34,273 bases of DNA from Gammaproteobacteria bacterium. GTDB lineage: Bacteria > Pseudomonadota > Gammaproteobacteria > Pseudomonadales > Azotimanducaceae. Below the pieces are notes generated by a model. It did not search any database. It was not told where the DNA came from and was given only the letters and a program-made list of their open reading frames with translations. Made by a program: the position numbers and the translations under genes. Numbering within the stretch: the stretch's first letter is position 1; each line of letters opens with the position of its first letter. The DNA lies in contig REEU01000131.1 of assembly GCA_007694905.1 (NCBI GenBank), positions 1 through 34,273 on the forward strand. Reading direction: 5' to 3'. Positions 17,765 through 25,314 of the stretch are shown one piece after another.

Positions 17765-17801
17765 AATGATTGTTTTAATCGGTTTCATATGTGATGCCTA
17801 T
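17765..17801 (-). promoter_or_regulatory. OxyR-like binding site
   Basis: AATG-N7-TAAT-N7-ATAT-N7-CTAT at 17765-17768, 17776-17779, 17787-17790 and 17798-17801 has exactly the spacing of the OxyR consensus ATAG-N7-CTAT-N7-ATAG-N7-CTAT, with 11 of 16 defined bases matching. It lies in an AT-rich island 80 bp before the remnant peroxiredoxin-glutaredoxin frame. Such hybrids are commonly under OxyR control, so the site may be a relic of the intact gene or serve the divergent SGNH gene. The rest of 17686-18013 shows nothing else I can support. Confidence 0.4.
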
Positions 17802-18013
17802 TGATGGTTGGCGCGACGAACCCTTGAGCGGACGGGCCTTGACGGGCTTTGAGCCCGGATGACCCGCGTCACGCGCTGCGGCATACTCCTCGCGTCGAGT
17901 GGTCGGTCCGTTGCCCCTGGGTCCCTGGCAGGCCGCAACGGCGACCCTTCCACTGGGGGATGGGAACACTGGCTGTTTCGAACCATCTGTCCTTGCTCGG
18001 GACCACATCGGCC

Positions 18014-18760
18014 ATGGGCCTGTTGCCACTTGCCCTGGCCCAGAGCGTATGGCTGCGCATGGTTGGCCGCCGGCTTCAGGAACCGTTCGGCGAACGCTGG
18101 GGTTGGACCGGTGATTCGGCGGCCGAGCCGCTGCGGCTGCTCGTGGTGGGCGATTCAGTGGCCCTCGGAGTTGGCTGCAGTGCCATGGAGCGCAGCCTCG
18201 CCCCGCGGTTGGCCTACGGGCTGGCCGTCCGGCTACGGCGACGGGTCGAATGGCAGGTTATCGGCCGTCGCAATTGGACGGCCGCTGAAGTCCTGCGCCA
18301 TCTGGTGCTGAACGGTACGCCGCGGCACGACATCGGTCTCGTCCTGCTGGGTGCCAACGATGCCCTCGGGCTCACTGCCCGTGGGCGCTGGCGGCGGGAA
18401 TTCGGCCGCATCTTCGAGCAGCTGGAACTGGGCGGTGGGCGCTTGCTGCTGAGCTCGGGTATCCGCGCGCTCGGTCAGGTGCCGGCCCAGCCCTGGCCAC
18501 TGAACACGCTGCTCGGCGAGCGCTTCCGGCAGCTCGATTTGGATGCGCTGGACGTTGTCCGTACGCGTCGTCCCGACGTCGATCGCACATGCCTGCATGT
18601 GCCCATCGACGCCAGCGAACTGCGTCCGCATTTGAAGCAGGACGGCTTCCATCCGTCAGCTGCCGGCTACGCCCATTGGGCGCGCTGGCTGAGTGAGCGC
18701 GTCATCGAGGAGTGGCGCGCGTTACCGCAGTCGTTGCCGGGCGTAGAGCAGGCGGGCTGA
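18014..18760 (+). CDS. SGNH/GDSL-type hydrolase
   Basis: 248 residues from ATG 18014. Block I is LLVVGDSVALGVG (nucleophile Ser ~48), block III is LLGANDALG (Asn ~115) and block V is DGFHPSAAGY (Asp ~210, His ~213), so the catalytic set of an SGNH esterase/lipase-like enzyme is complete. The N-terminus (MGLLPLALAQSVWLRM) is a hydrophobic stretch, a possible membrane anchor or uncleaved signal. The frame is open back to 17849 and ATG 17960 is an alternative start; I chose 18014 because family members begin with this hydrophobic stretch. Substrate is unknown; acyl ester hydrolysis is the family norm. Confidence 0.83.
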   Translation: MGLLPLALAQSVWLRMVGRRLQEPFGERWGWTGDSAAEPLRLLVVGDSVALGVGCSAMERSLAPRLAYGLAVRLRRRVEWQVIGRRNWTAAEVLRHLVLNGTPRHDIGLVLLGANDALGLTARGRWRREFGRIFEQLELGGGRLLLSSGIRALGQVPAQPWPLNTLLGERFRQLDLDALDVVRTRRPDVDRTCLHVPIDASELRPHLKQDGFHPSAAGYAHWARWLSERVIEEWRALPQSLPGVEQAG

Positions 18761-18778
18761 AGGAAGCGAACTGAGTGG

Positions 18779-19714
18779 TCAGAAGCAGCCGGCCACTACG
18801 TTGCCAAGGAAGCGCTCGGCGCCGCCCGGCTTGAAGCCGGTCAGAAAGCGCGTCTGCCCCGTAAGTCCGGTCCCCGTTTCCAGCCAGGGCACGCGCGGCG
18901 CGCTGGCATCCGGATTGCCGCCGCGGGGCGTCTGTTCGACCTCACGAATGCGCCAGCCGCGCAGCTCGCTCTCGATCAGCTCGGGTGTCCGCAGCCAGCA
19001 GATCGCTGCGGAGTCCCAGGGATGGAAGCCGTCGTCGTCGGGAAAGCTCCGGGTCCAGTGGTCGAGCCAGGGTCGTGCGCCGGCCACGAGATGGCGGGCG
19101 ACGGGGGTGCCGTGTTGCTCGATGGCTGCCAGGTGCTCGGCGCCCATGCTCACCGGGCTCGACAGTTCGAAGCCGGCGCAGACCACCGGCACGCCGGAGT
19201 CCAGCAGAACCCGGGCCGCGCGCACGTCGTTTTCGAAGTTGAAGTCCCGGACCGGTCCCGTGTCGCCCAGATAGAACGGGCGCCCTGCGCTGCGGCCGCC
19301 GACGATCACCACCTCCTCGATCCTTTCGGCATCGTCGGGATGATGCAGCAGCAGCGCGCCGAGATTACCCAGCGGCCCCAGCGCGGCAATGCGCAGGCGC
19401 TGCCTGCTGAGCAGCGTGTGCAGCAGTTCCACGGCCTCGGTCTTCGGCGGCAGTCCCTGTGCGGGGATCGCGGCCGCCTGGCCCGCGGCCACTGGCACAT
19501 CCGCTCCGGTGAGTGAGATCAGTTCCTTCGCCACCGCCAGGGCCGGTTCGAGCGGCGCATTGCCGAAGGTCACGGTGATCCCGAGCAGGTCGAGGTCCGG
19601 TGCCCGCAGGGCCTCCACTATGGCGAACGCGTCGTCCACATCGCGTGGGCGGCCTTCGTGAATCACGCCCAGGGCCGGGTCGGTGTCGATCACCAGCGGC
19701 GCACCGCCCATCAT
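18779..19714 (-). CDS. Inosine-uridine-type nucleoside hydrolase
   Basis: 311 residues of the IUNH fold, which cleaves the N-glycosidic bond of nucleosides to free base plus ribose with a Ca2+ ion. The metal-site Asp cluster is split: VIDTDPALG at 8-16 and RDVDDAFAI at ~24-32, with about 11 extra residues where most members read DTDPGIDDA. I believe a subfamily shares this insertion. Other landmarks: VTFGNAPLEPALAVAKEL, IAALGPLGNLGALL, VVIVGGRS, DFNFENDVRAARVLL and the C-terminal HPWDSAAI that supplies the final metal ligand. No signal peptide. Its ATG overlaps the stop of the upstream sugar kinase (ATGA), implying coupled translation and a joint pathway. Confidence 0.88.
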   Translation of the reverse strand: MMGGAPLVIDTDPALGVIHEGRPRDVDDAFAIVEALRAPDLDLLGITVTFGNAPLEPALAVAKELISLTGADVPVAAGQAAAIPAQGLPPKTEAVELLHTLLSRQRLRIAALGPLGNLGALLLHHPDDAERIEEVVIVGGRSAGRPFYLGDTGPVRDFNFENDVRAARVLLDSGVPVVCAGFELSSPVSMGAEHLAAIEQHGTPVARHLVAGARPWLDHWTRSFPDDDGFHPWDSAAICWLRTPELIESELRGWRIREVEQTPRGGNPDASAPRVPWLETGTGLTGQTRFLTGFKPGGAERFLGNVVAGCF

Positions 19715-20697
19715 GACAGCACCCGCTCGCGACCGAGTTCCAGCAGACGCTCGCGCTCAGCCAGATCCGCGTCCAGCGGCAGCTGCGCCACGCCCAGCAG
19801 CCGGCGGATGAGTTCGGCGCCGGCGAAGGCCTCGGCCAGTCGCCGGTCGAAGCGCGCAGGTGGCGTGTAGAAGCGCAGCAGGTCCGGATCGCTGCCGGTG
19901 AAGTGGAGGTGGGCGATGAACACGCCGAGATCGAACTCGGCGGCACCGAGGAAGCCGAATTCCGGATCGATCACCACCGGACCCGCGTTCGTGGCGAGCC
20001 AGCTTCCCGGGTAGAAGTCGCCGTGCAGGAGCTGTCCGCCATCGCGTTCGTACTCGCTGGCCAGTTCCTGCATACGCAGGCGCAGGGCGCCGTCACCCCG
20101 GAGTCGGCCGGCCAGGTCACTGAGCCCGGGGCAGAAGGCGTCTGCATCCGGTGCGTCGTCCCGGGCCAGGGGCAGGTCGAAGATGTGGACCCGATTCAGT
20201 GCTCGCATGGCCCGGTTTGCGAGCTCGGGGTTGGCTTGCGGATCCACCTCCAGGCGATGCAGCTGCCCGAGCCACTCGAGCAGCGCTTCCGCATCCCCGG
20301 TGGTCAGCGCCTCGGGACCGTACAGGCGAGTGAAGTCCCGCGCTGGGCCGAGATCGAAGTACAGCGCTGCGTGCTGATCGGGATCAACCTGCAGCAGCCG
20401 CGGCAGGCGCCGTGCCAGCCGGGCATCGGCACCTGCCACGCGGTAGAACGTGGTTTCGACGGCCATGCGCTCGACCGGTGCGGCGATGTCCGGGAACTTC
20501 TCCACCCAGGGCCGGGCCTGCTTGAGGATCACGCTGTCTGTGCCGCCACCTTCCAGCGCGACCCGGAGGACCAGATTCATGTTGCCCTCGCCGGCGCGAG
20601 CGACGGACACTACCCGCGCCGAGGAATCGATCCAGGCGCGTTGCCGCAGGAAATCCTCGACGCCCTCCGGGTCGTCCTCGCGCAGGATGACTTGCAA
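19711..20697 (-). CDS. MtnK-like (methylthioribose kinase-type) sugar kinase
   Basis: 328 residues with the aminoglycoside-phosphotransferase/protein-kinase-like fold. Features closest to 5-methylthioribose kinase: AGEGNMNLVLRV (ATP loop), VILKQARPWVEK with Lys59, the catalytic loop LLHGDFYPGS with Asp227 and Gly-Ser where most kinases have Asn, and VIDPEFGFLGAAEFDLG with the metal Asp244 in a DPEF context. MtnK phosphorylates methylthioribose at C1. Its ATGA overlap with a nucleoside hydrolase suggests a two-step route: hydrolase releases the sugar, kinase traps it. No mtnA or other methionine-salvage gene is in the window, so the substrate may differ (ribose or 5'-deoxyribose type sugars). 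The stop of the cyclase gene lies 11 bp upstream. Confidence 0.75.
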   Translation of the reverse strand: MQVILREDDPEGVEDFLRQRAWIDSSARVVSVARAGEGNMNLVLRVALEGGGTDSVILKQARPWVEKFPDIAAPVERMAVETTFYRVAGADARLARRLPRLLQVDPDQHAALYFDLGPARDFTRLYGPEALTTGDAEALLEWLGQLHRLEVDPQANPELANRAMRALNRVHIFDLPLARDDAPDADAFCPGLSDLAGRLRGDGALRLRMQELASEYERDGGQLLHGDFYPGSWLATNAGPVVIDPEFGFLGAAEFDLGVFIAHLHFTGSDPDLLRFYTPPARFDRRLAEAFAGAELIRRLLGVAQLPLDADLAERERLLELGRERVLS

Positions 20698-20708
20698 CGC
20701 AGTCTCCG

Positions 20709-21647
20709 TCAGCGGATCGCGACCGGATTGATCACCATCTGCACTGCGCCGACAAAGCGGGGCGTGCCGAGCACGAACAGGAACTCCCAGCCTTCGTCAG
20801 CCGCAAGCTCGGCGGTGTTCATGTTCTCCAGGATGTAGATCCCCTCCTTCGCCAGCAGCTCCACATGCACCGGGAAGGCCAGCTGCGGATCTTCGTGGGG
20901 TATGGGCTCCAGCGCCCAGTTGTCCGCCCCGATGGCCACCGCGCCGATGCCGGCCAGGTAGCGTGCCCCGTCCAGCCCGAGACCCGGCTCGCCGGAAATG
21001 AAGCGCTCCGGATCCGTTTCCGCCAGGGCCTGCCAGCCGGTGTGGAACAGGACCACGTCGCCCTCCCGCAGTTCGACACCCTGGGCCTCGGCAGCCGCCT
21101 TGATCTCGGCGCGATTGAACGCGGTGCCTTCTGGCAGCGGATCCATCTCGTAGTGGCGGGTCATGTCCAGAAGCACGCCGCGGGTCACGATAGGCGGCAG
21201 TTCGTGGGTCCCGAACTTGGTCAGGCCCGTCGGCGTCACGAAGTCGCTGGCGTGATGGCCGTTGTAGTAGACGTGGTCGATGCCGATGTGACCGAGGCCG
21301 TCGATCTGACTGCCGATGCCGAGCCAGGCGATCATCATGTCGTCGTTGCCCGTGGCCCGGTTCTCACCCAGGGTCTGGCCGGTGCCATCGCCGGGTTGCA
21401 GGATGGTCATGGAGTAACTGCGTGGCGGGAATGCAGGCGTATCCGGCCCCGTCTCCACGCCGAGGGCGTAGGTCTTGCCGGTGCGGATCAGGCTTGCAGC
21501 CTCGAGTACCCGCTCCGGCGACAGCCGGTTGATGGCGCCCAGGGTGTCGTCCGGTCCCCACTGGGAGGTCTGCCAGTCCTCATCCGCGGTGAGGGTACCG
21601 GTGACGCCGAGCGCCAGGCCGAGTACCAGAAGTCTCGTCATGTTCAT
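20709..21647 (-). CDS. Secreted cyclase-family (kynurenine formamidase-like) metal hydrolase
   Basis: 312 residues of the COG1878 cyclase family. N-terminal signal peptide MNMTRLLVLGLALGVTGTLTADE points to the periplasm. The metal motif usually written HxGTHxDxPxH appears here as GIGSQIDGLGH: the usual first-shell His is Gln, as in the subfamily with SQxDGxxH. Other conserved blocks: WGPDDTLGAINRLSPE near the start, VLFHTGW and IGADNWALEPIP. Family members hydrolyse N-formylkynurenine, other amides or cyclise polyketides; the substrate here is unknown. Its ATG overlaps the mpl stop codon by 4 bp (ATGA). A secreted hydrolase coupled to a murein-recycling ligase hints at an envelope-related substrate, but this is inference. 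Confidence 0.83.
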   Translation of the reverse strand: MNMTRLLVLGLALGVTGTLTADEDWQTSQWGPDDTLGAINRLSPERVLEAASLIRTGKTYALGVETGPDTPAFPPRSYSMTILQPGDGTGQTLGENRATGNDDMMIAWLGIGSQIDGLGHIGIDHVYYNGHHASDFVTPTGLTKFGTHELPPIVTRGVLLDMTRHYEMDPLPEGTAFNRAEIKAAAEAQGVELREGDVVLFHTGWQALAETDPERFISGEPGLGLDGARYLAGIGAVAIGADNWALEPIPHEDPQLAFPVHVELLAKEGIYILENMNTAELAADEGWEFLFVLGTPRFVGAVQMVINPVAIR

Positions 21648-23122
21648 GATGATCCCCTCCGTTGAGTTGCTTGTGCAGGCGCTGCGGGTGACCCGGCCAG
21701 TGCCGCGTTCAGTTTGTCCTGCAGACCGCCGAAGCTGCCGTTGCTCATGATGACGATGTGCAGGGCAGCCTGAGCGCCGTCCGGGTCGCGGGAGCGCTCC
21801 AGAATCTGACGGGTCAGTAGGGTGACCAGCTTGTCGACGTCGTCCACCATCTGGGCCGGAACGACGCTGGAGGCCACCACCTCCGACAGGTCCCAGGTCA
21901 GCTTCGGGCTGCGGAACCAGATCGAGCGGTCAGCAGCAGCGCAGCAGGTCGTCAGTTCATTGCGCAGCGTGCCGAGGCTCATGGTATGCGAGCGGGGCTC
22001 GATGACGGCAACGATCTCGTCGCTGCCCACCTGGTCACGCAACCCCTGCAGCGTCGTACGGATCGCGGTCGGATGGTGGCCGAAGTCGTCGTAGATGCGC
22101 ACGCTGTCGGCATCGTGGATCAGCTCCATGCGCCGCTTGACGCCGCGGAAACTGGACAGGGCTTCTACCGCGGTTGCCGGTGCCACACCCGCGTGATGCG
22201 CCGCGGCCAGTGCGGCCAGGGCGTTGCCCATGTTGTGATCGCCGATCAGCGACCACTGGACCTCGCCCACGGCGGCACCGTCGAGTTCCACGGTAAAGCA
22301 GCGGCCCTTCTCCCGACGGTCGCCCACGGTCCAGACCGTACCTGTATCCCGCGCATGCGGACGCAGCTTCCGGCGTGACCCGGGTCGCACCGGCACGAAG
22401 CGCTCGATGGGCGTCCAGCAGCCACGGCTGAGCACATCTTCGAGGTTTTCGTCCTGGCGCGGCAGGATGATGCGTCCCGCAGCCGGAATGGTCCGCAGCA
22501 GGAGATGGAACTGATCCTGGATGGCGGCCAGGTCCGGGAAGATGTCGGCGTGGTCGTATTCCAGGTTGTTAACGACCAGCGTGCGTGGATGGTAGTGGAC
22601 GAACTTGGAGCGGCGATCGAAGTAGGAACAGTCGTATTCGTCCGCCTCCACCACGAAAAAGCGCCCGCTGCCCAGGCGCGCCGAACGGGGGAAGTCCACT
22701 GGGACGCCGCCCACCAGATAGCCGGGCTCGAGTCCGGCATGATCGAGAATCCAGGCCAGCATCGCGGTGGTGGTCGTCTTGCCGTGCGTGCCCGCTACGG
22801 CCAGGACCCAGCGGTCGCGCATCAGTTCGCGACCCAGCCACTCGGCCCCTGAAACGAACGGAATGCCCTCGTCCAGCACCCACTCCACTGCAGGGTGACC
22901 GCGTGGCAGATTCGCATTGCCCATGATCACCAGATCCGGCCGCGGCTGCATGAAGGCTGGCTCCCAGCCTTCCATCACGTTGATCCTGGCTGCTTCGAGC
23001 ACGTCGCTCATGGGCGGATAGATGCCCGAATCGCTGCCACGGACAGTGTGACCCTGCTCGGTTGCGAGCAGGGCAAGGTTGCCCATCAGCGTGCCACCGA
23101 TACCCAGGAAAAAAAGATTCAT
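21644..23122 (-). CDS. mpl: UDP-MurNAc:L-Ala-gamma-D-Glu-meso-DAP ligase
   Basis: 492 residues, slightly longer than usual (~450-460). Mpl joins recycled murein tripeptide to UDP-N-acetylmuramate in the cytoplasm using ATP. The order of parts is standard: N-terminal Rossmann start MNLFFLGIGGTLMGNLALLA, the P-loop VAGTHGKTTTTAM (111-118), EADEYDCSYFDRRSKF, NNLEYDHADIFPD, GDHNMGNALAALAA, FRGVKRRMEL and YDDFGHHPTAI, all typical of Mpl rather than MurC. GGGAG lies 7 nt before ATG 23122; the frame is open further upstream but that extension has no homologous look. It leads the cyclase gene with a 4-bp overlap and follows a membrane protein gene with a 67-bp gap. Confidence 0.95.
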   Translation of the reverse strand: MNLFFLGIGGTLMGNLALLATEQGHTVRGSDSGIYPPMSDVLEAARINVMEGWEPAFMQPRPDLVIMGNANLPRGHPAVEWVLDEGIPFVSGAEWLGRELMRDRWVLAVAGTHGKTTTTAMLAWILDHAGLEPGYLVGGVPVDFPRSARLGSGRFFVVEADEYDCSYFDRRSKFVHYHPRTLVVNNLEYDHADIFPDLAAIQDQFHLLLRTIPAAGRIILPRQDENLEDVLSRGCWTPIERFVPVRPGSRRKLRPHARDTGTVWTVGDRREKGRCFTVELDGAAVGEVQWSLIGDHNMGNALAALAAAHHAGVAPATAVEALSSFRGVKRRMELIHDADSVRIYDDFGHHPTAIRTTLQGLRDQVGSDEIVAVIEPRSHTMSLGTLRNELTTCCAAADRSIWFRSPKLTWDLSEVVASSVVPAQMVDDVDKLVTLLTRQILERSRDPDGAQAALHIVIMSNGSFGGLQDKLNAALAGSPAAPAQATQRRGSS

Positions 23123-23189
23123 CAGCGGCTCCCGCCTGCCATCAGCACTGTGTGCGCGCGCACGGTGACCGAACCTTGCGCCCGGCCCA

Positions 23190-23732
23190 TCAGGGCGCGT
23201 CCGGTGGGGCCAGCGGCACGACGGCGCCAGTGACCATGAGGCTTGCAAGAATCACGAACACGGCGATGGCCACGCCCTGGGGCATGCGCACGGACAGTGC
23301 CCGGGCGAACACAAAGCCTGCGACGGTCACCCACCAGAATACCAGCGCCAGCTGCGCCAGGATCAGCACCCAGTCAAAGCCCGTGCTGGGACCGTCGGGG
23401 GACGGGCTGGCCATGATCAGAAGGGGCCAGGACAGCGCGGTCATGATCGTATCGGCACCCATCAGGGCGGTGAAGGTCGCGGTGAAGCGGTGCGCGAGTT
23501 CCTTGGCGCGCAACACCAGCCAGCTGGCTCCCGCCAACACGGCCGCGGCGACAACGGGGATGGACGCGGCCTGCAGGAAGGTGGGCTCCATGGGGGCCGA
23601 CAGTGCGGTCAGCGTCGACAGCACGAGATTGGCTGCGACCACGAGCGCGACGAAGATGCCCGCCGTGGGCATCTGCTCAGGGCCGGTACGCAGCAGGCAC
23701 AGATTCCAGAACAGCATGAAGATCGGTTGCAT
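23190..23732 (-). CDS. Five-helix membrane protein of unknown function
   Basis: 180 residues from ATG 23732. Five hydrophobic segments are visible: around AGIFVALVVAANLVLSTL, SIPVVAAAVLAGASWLVL, ALMGADTIMTALSWPLLIM, LILAQLALVFWWVTVAGFVF and VAIAVFVILASLMVTGAVV. The general look, with a short N-terminal amphipathic start (MQPIFMLFWNLCLL), is like Yip1-type or other small inner-membrane proteins, but I cannot assign a family. The same-strand position 67 bp before mpl makes it the likely first gene of the mpl operon. The promoter would lie in the ~174-bp divergent gap shared with the phosphofructokinase gene. Confidence 0.7.
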   Translation of the reverse strand: MQPIFMLFWNLCLLRTGPEQMPTAGIFVALVVAANLVLSTLTALSAPMEPTFLQAASIPVVAAAVLAGASWLVLRAKELAHRFTATFTALMGADTIMTALSWPLLIMASPSPDGPSTGFDWVLILAQLALVFWWVTVAGFVFARALSVRMPQGVAIAVFVILASLMVTGAVVPLAPPDAP

Positions 23733-23804
23733 GGTGCCGGAGCCATCCTCTTCGTCCGGGGCGAGCCAGTGCGCTCTGACCGTCCGTACGTCGGAGCCGC
23801 GCGA

Positions 23805-23832
23805 TTGTCGCACAGTGTGCGTCCGGTATCGT
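23805..23832 (+). promoter_or_regulatory. Putative promoter for the PPi-phosphofructokinase gene
   Basis: TTGTCG (23805-23810) and TATCGT (23827-23832) are spaced by 16 nt; each matches 4 of 6 consensus bases. A start near 23839 gives a leader of about 68 nt before ATG 23907. Confidence 0.4.
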
Positions 23833-23906
23833 GCACTGCCGTCGTCACAGCGCTAACCTGTCGCCGCTCCTCATCGCCTGCCACGTGTCTGCCACAGGAA
23901 GCCGTC

Positions 23907-25187
23907 ATGCCGAAGTCGCAAGCCGCTCGTCCGCGCAACGCCTTCTACGCCCAGAGCGGGGGTGTCACCGCAGTGATCAATGCCAGTGCTGCGGGAGTAA
24001 TCGAAACCGCGCGTGCCAACAAGGATCGCATTCGCAAGGTGTATGCCGGCAGGAACGGCATTCTCGGTGCCCTGAACGAAGAGCTCATCGACACCAGCAA
24101 GGAAACGGCAGCCACCATTGCGGCCCTGCGGCATACGCCGGGCGGTGCGTTCGGTTCCTGTCGCTACAAGCTGCGGGCCATCGAGGACAGCCGGGCGGAG
24201 TACGAGCGCCTCATCGAGGTGTTTCGGGCCCACGATATCGGATACTTCTTCTACAACGGCGGCGGCGATTCCCAGGACACCGCCTGGAAGGTCTCCCAGA
24301 TTTCCGAGCGCATGGGTTATCCGGTGACCTGTATCGGGGTGCCGAAGACCGTCGACAACGACCTGCCGCTTACTGACTGCAGTCCGGGCTTCGGCTCCGT
24401 GGCCAAGTACGTGGCGGTATCGACCCGGGAGGCCGGGCTCGACGTGGCCTCCATGTGCTCCACCTCCACCAAGGTCTTCATCCTCGAGGTCATGGGGCGG
24501 CACGCGGGCTGGATCGCCGCTGCCGGCGGCCTCGCGGCCGAAAAGCCGGGTGATCCCCCTCATGTCATCCTGTTCCCTGAGATCGCCTTCGACCGGGAGA
24601 CGTTTCTCGCCCGCGTGCAGGAGACGGTGGAGCGTCACGGCTACTGTGTCGTGGTGGCGAGCGAGGGGACCCAGGATGCCGCGGGGCAGTTCCTGGCCGA
24701 AGCGGGCAGCCGCGACGCGTTCGGTCACGCCCAGCTCGGAGGGGTCGCGCCGGCTCTGGCAGCGATGGTGAAGGACGCCCTCGGTTACAAGTATCACTGG
24801 GCGCTGGCGGACTATCTCCAGCGCGCGGCCCGCCACGTGGCCTCGAAGACCGATGTGGAACAGGCCTACGCCGTCGGCAAGGCTGCGGTGGAGTTTGCGC
24901 TGGCCGGGCGCAATGCAGTGATGCCGATCATCGTCCGCGGCAAGGGTAAGCGCTACACGTGGAAGATCGATGCCGCGCCGCTTTCGAAGGTGGCCAACGT
25001 GGAGCGCAAGATGCCGCGCAACTACATCACCCGGGATGGCTTCGGCATAACTGCGGCGGCGCGGGCGTATCTCCTGCCACTCATTCAGGGTGAGGCGGAA
25101 ACGCCCTGGCGTCATGGTCTGCCGGTGATTGCGCGGCTGAAGCAGGTCATGGTGCCGAAGAAACTGCCGGCGTTTACCCCTGCCTGA
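23907..25187 (+). CDS. pfp: Pyrophosphate-dependent 6-phosphofructokinase
   Basis: 426 residues, the length of the PPi-using group of the phosphofructokinase family. It phosphorylates fructose 6-phosphate reversibly with PPi in place of ATP. The donor-specificity positions support PPi: NGGGDSQDT (117-124) has Asp121 where ATP enzymes have Gly, and GVPKTVDND (144-152) has Lys147 where ATP enzymes have Gly. Asp150 in TVDND is the catalytic base. Other blocks: FYAQSGGVTAVINASAAG, FGSVAKYVAVSTREAG, VFILEVMGRHAGWIAAAGG. AGGAA precedes ATG 23907; the frame is open upstream but without homologous sequence. The next gene is a soluble pyrophosphatase, so both consumers of PPi sit together. Confidence 0.93.
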   Translation: MPKSQAARPRNAFYAQSGGVTAVINASAAGVIETARANKDRIRKVYAGRNGILGALNEELIDTSKETAATIAALRHTPGGAFGSCRYKLRAIEDSRAEYERLIEVFRAHDIGYFFYNGGGDSQDTAWKVSQISERMGYPVTCIGVPKTVDNDLPLTDCSPGFGSVAKYVAVSTREAGLDVASMCSTSTKVFILEVMGRHAGWIAAAGGLAAEKPGDPPHVILFPEIAFDRETFLARVQETVERHGYCVVVASEGTQDAAGQFLAEAGSRDAFGHAQLGGVAPALAAMVKDALGYKYHWALADYLQRAARHVASKTDVEQAYAVGKAAVEFALAGRNAVMPIIVRGKGKRYTWKIDAAPLSKVANVERKMPRNYITRDGFGITAAARAYLLPLIQGEAETPWRHGLPVIARLKQVMVPKKLPAFTPA

Positions 25188-25197
25188 GGCGGATGGC

Positions 25198-25239
25198 GGC
25201 AGGCGGCAGGCGGCAGGCGGCAGGCGGCAGGCGGCAGGC
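25198..25239. repeat. Tandem heptamer repeat (GGCAGGC) x6
   Basis: Six perfect copies of GGCAGGC run from 25198 to 25239, just after the phosphofructokinase stop (25187) and before the pyrophosphatase promoter region. Perfect short tandem repeats are prone to copy-number change by slippage. It is non-coding, so any effect would be on spacing upstream of the ppa promoter or on read-through RNA. Confidence 0.95.
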
Positions 25240-25269
25240 GTTCGAGTGGGCGCGGCCGCCGGTTTCGAG

Positions 25270-25275
25270 TATTCT
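25270..25275 (+). promoter_or_regulatory. Candidate -10 box for ppa
   Basis: TATTCT lies 40 bp before ATG 25315 in a GAGTATTCT context. No convincing -35 is seen; the region where it would be is GC-rich and adjoins the heptamer repeat. Confidence 0.35.
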
Positions 25276-25314
25276 TCCGGCCCGCTTTGAGGTCGCGATT
25301 CAGCAGGGTTGTCC

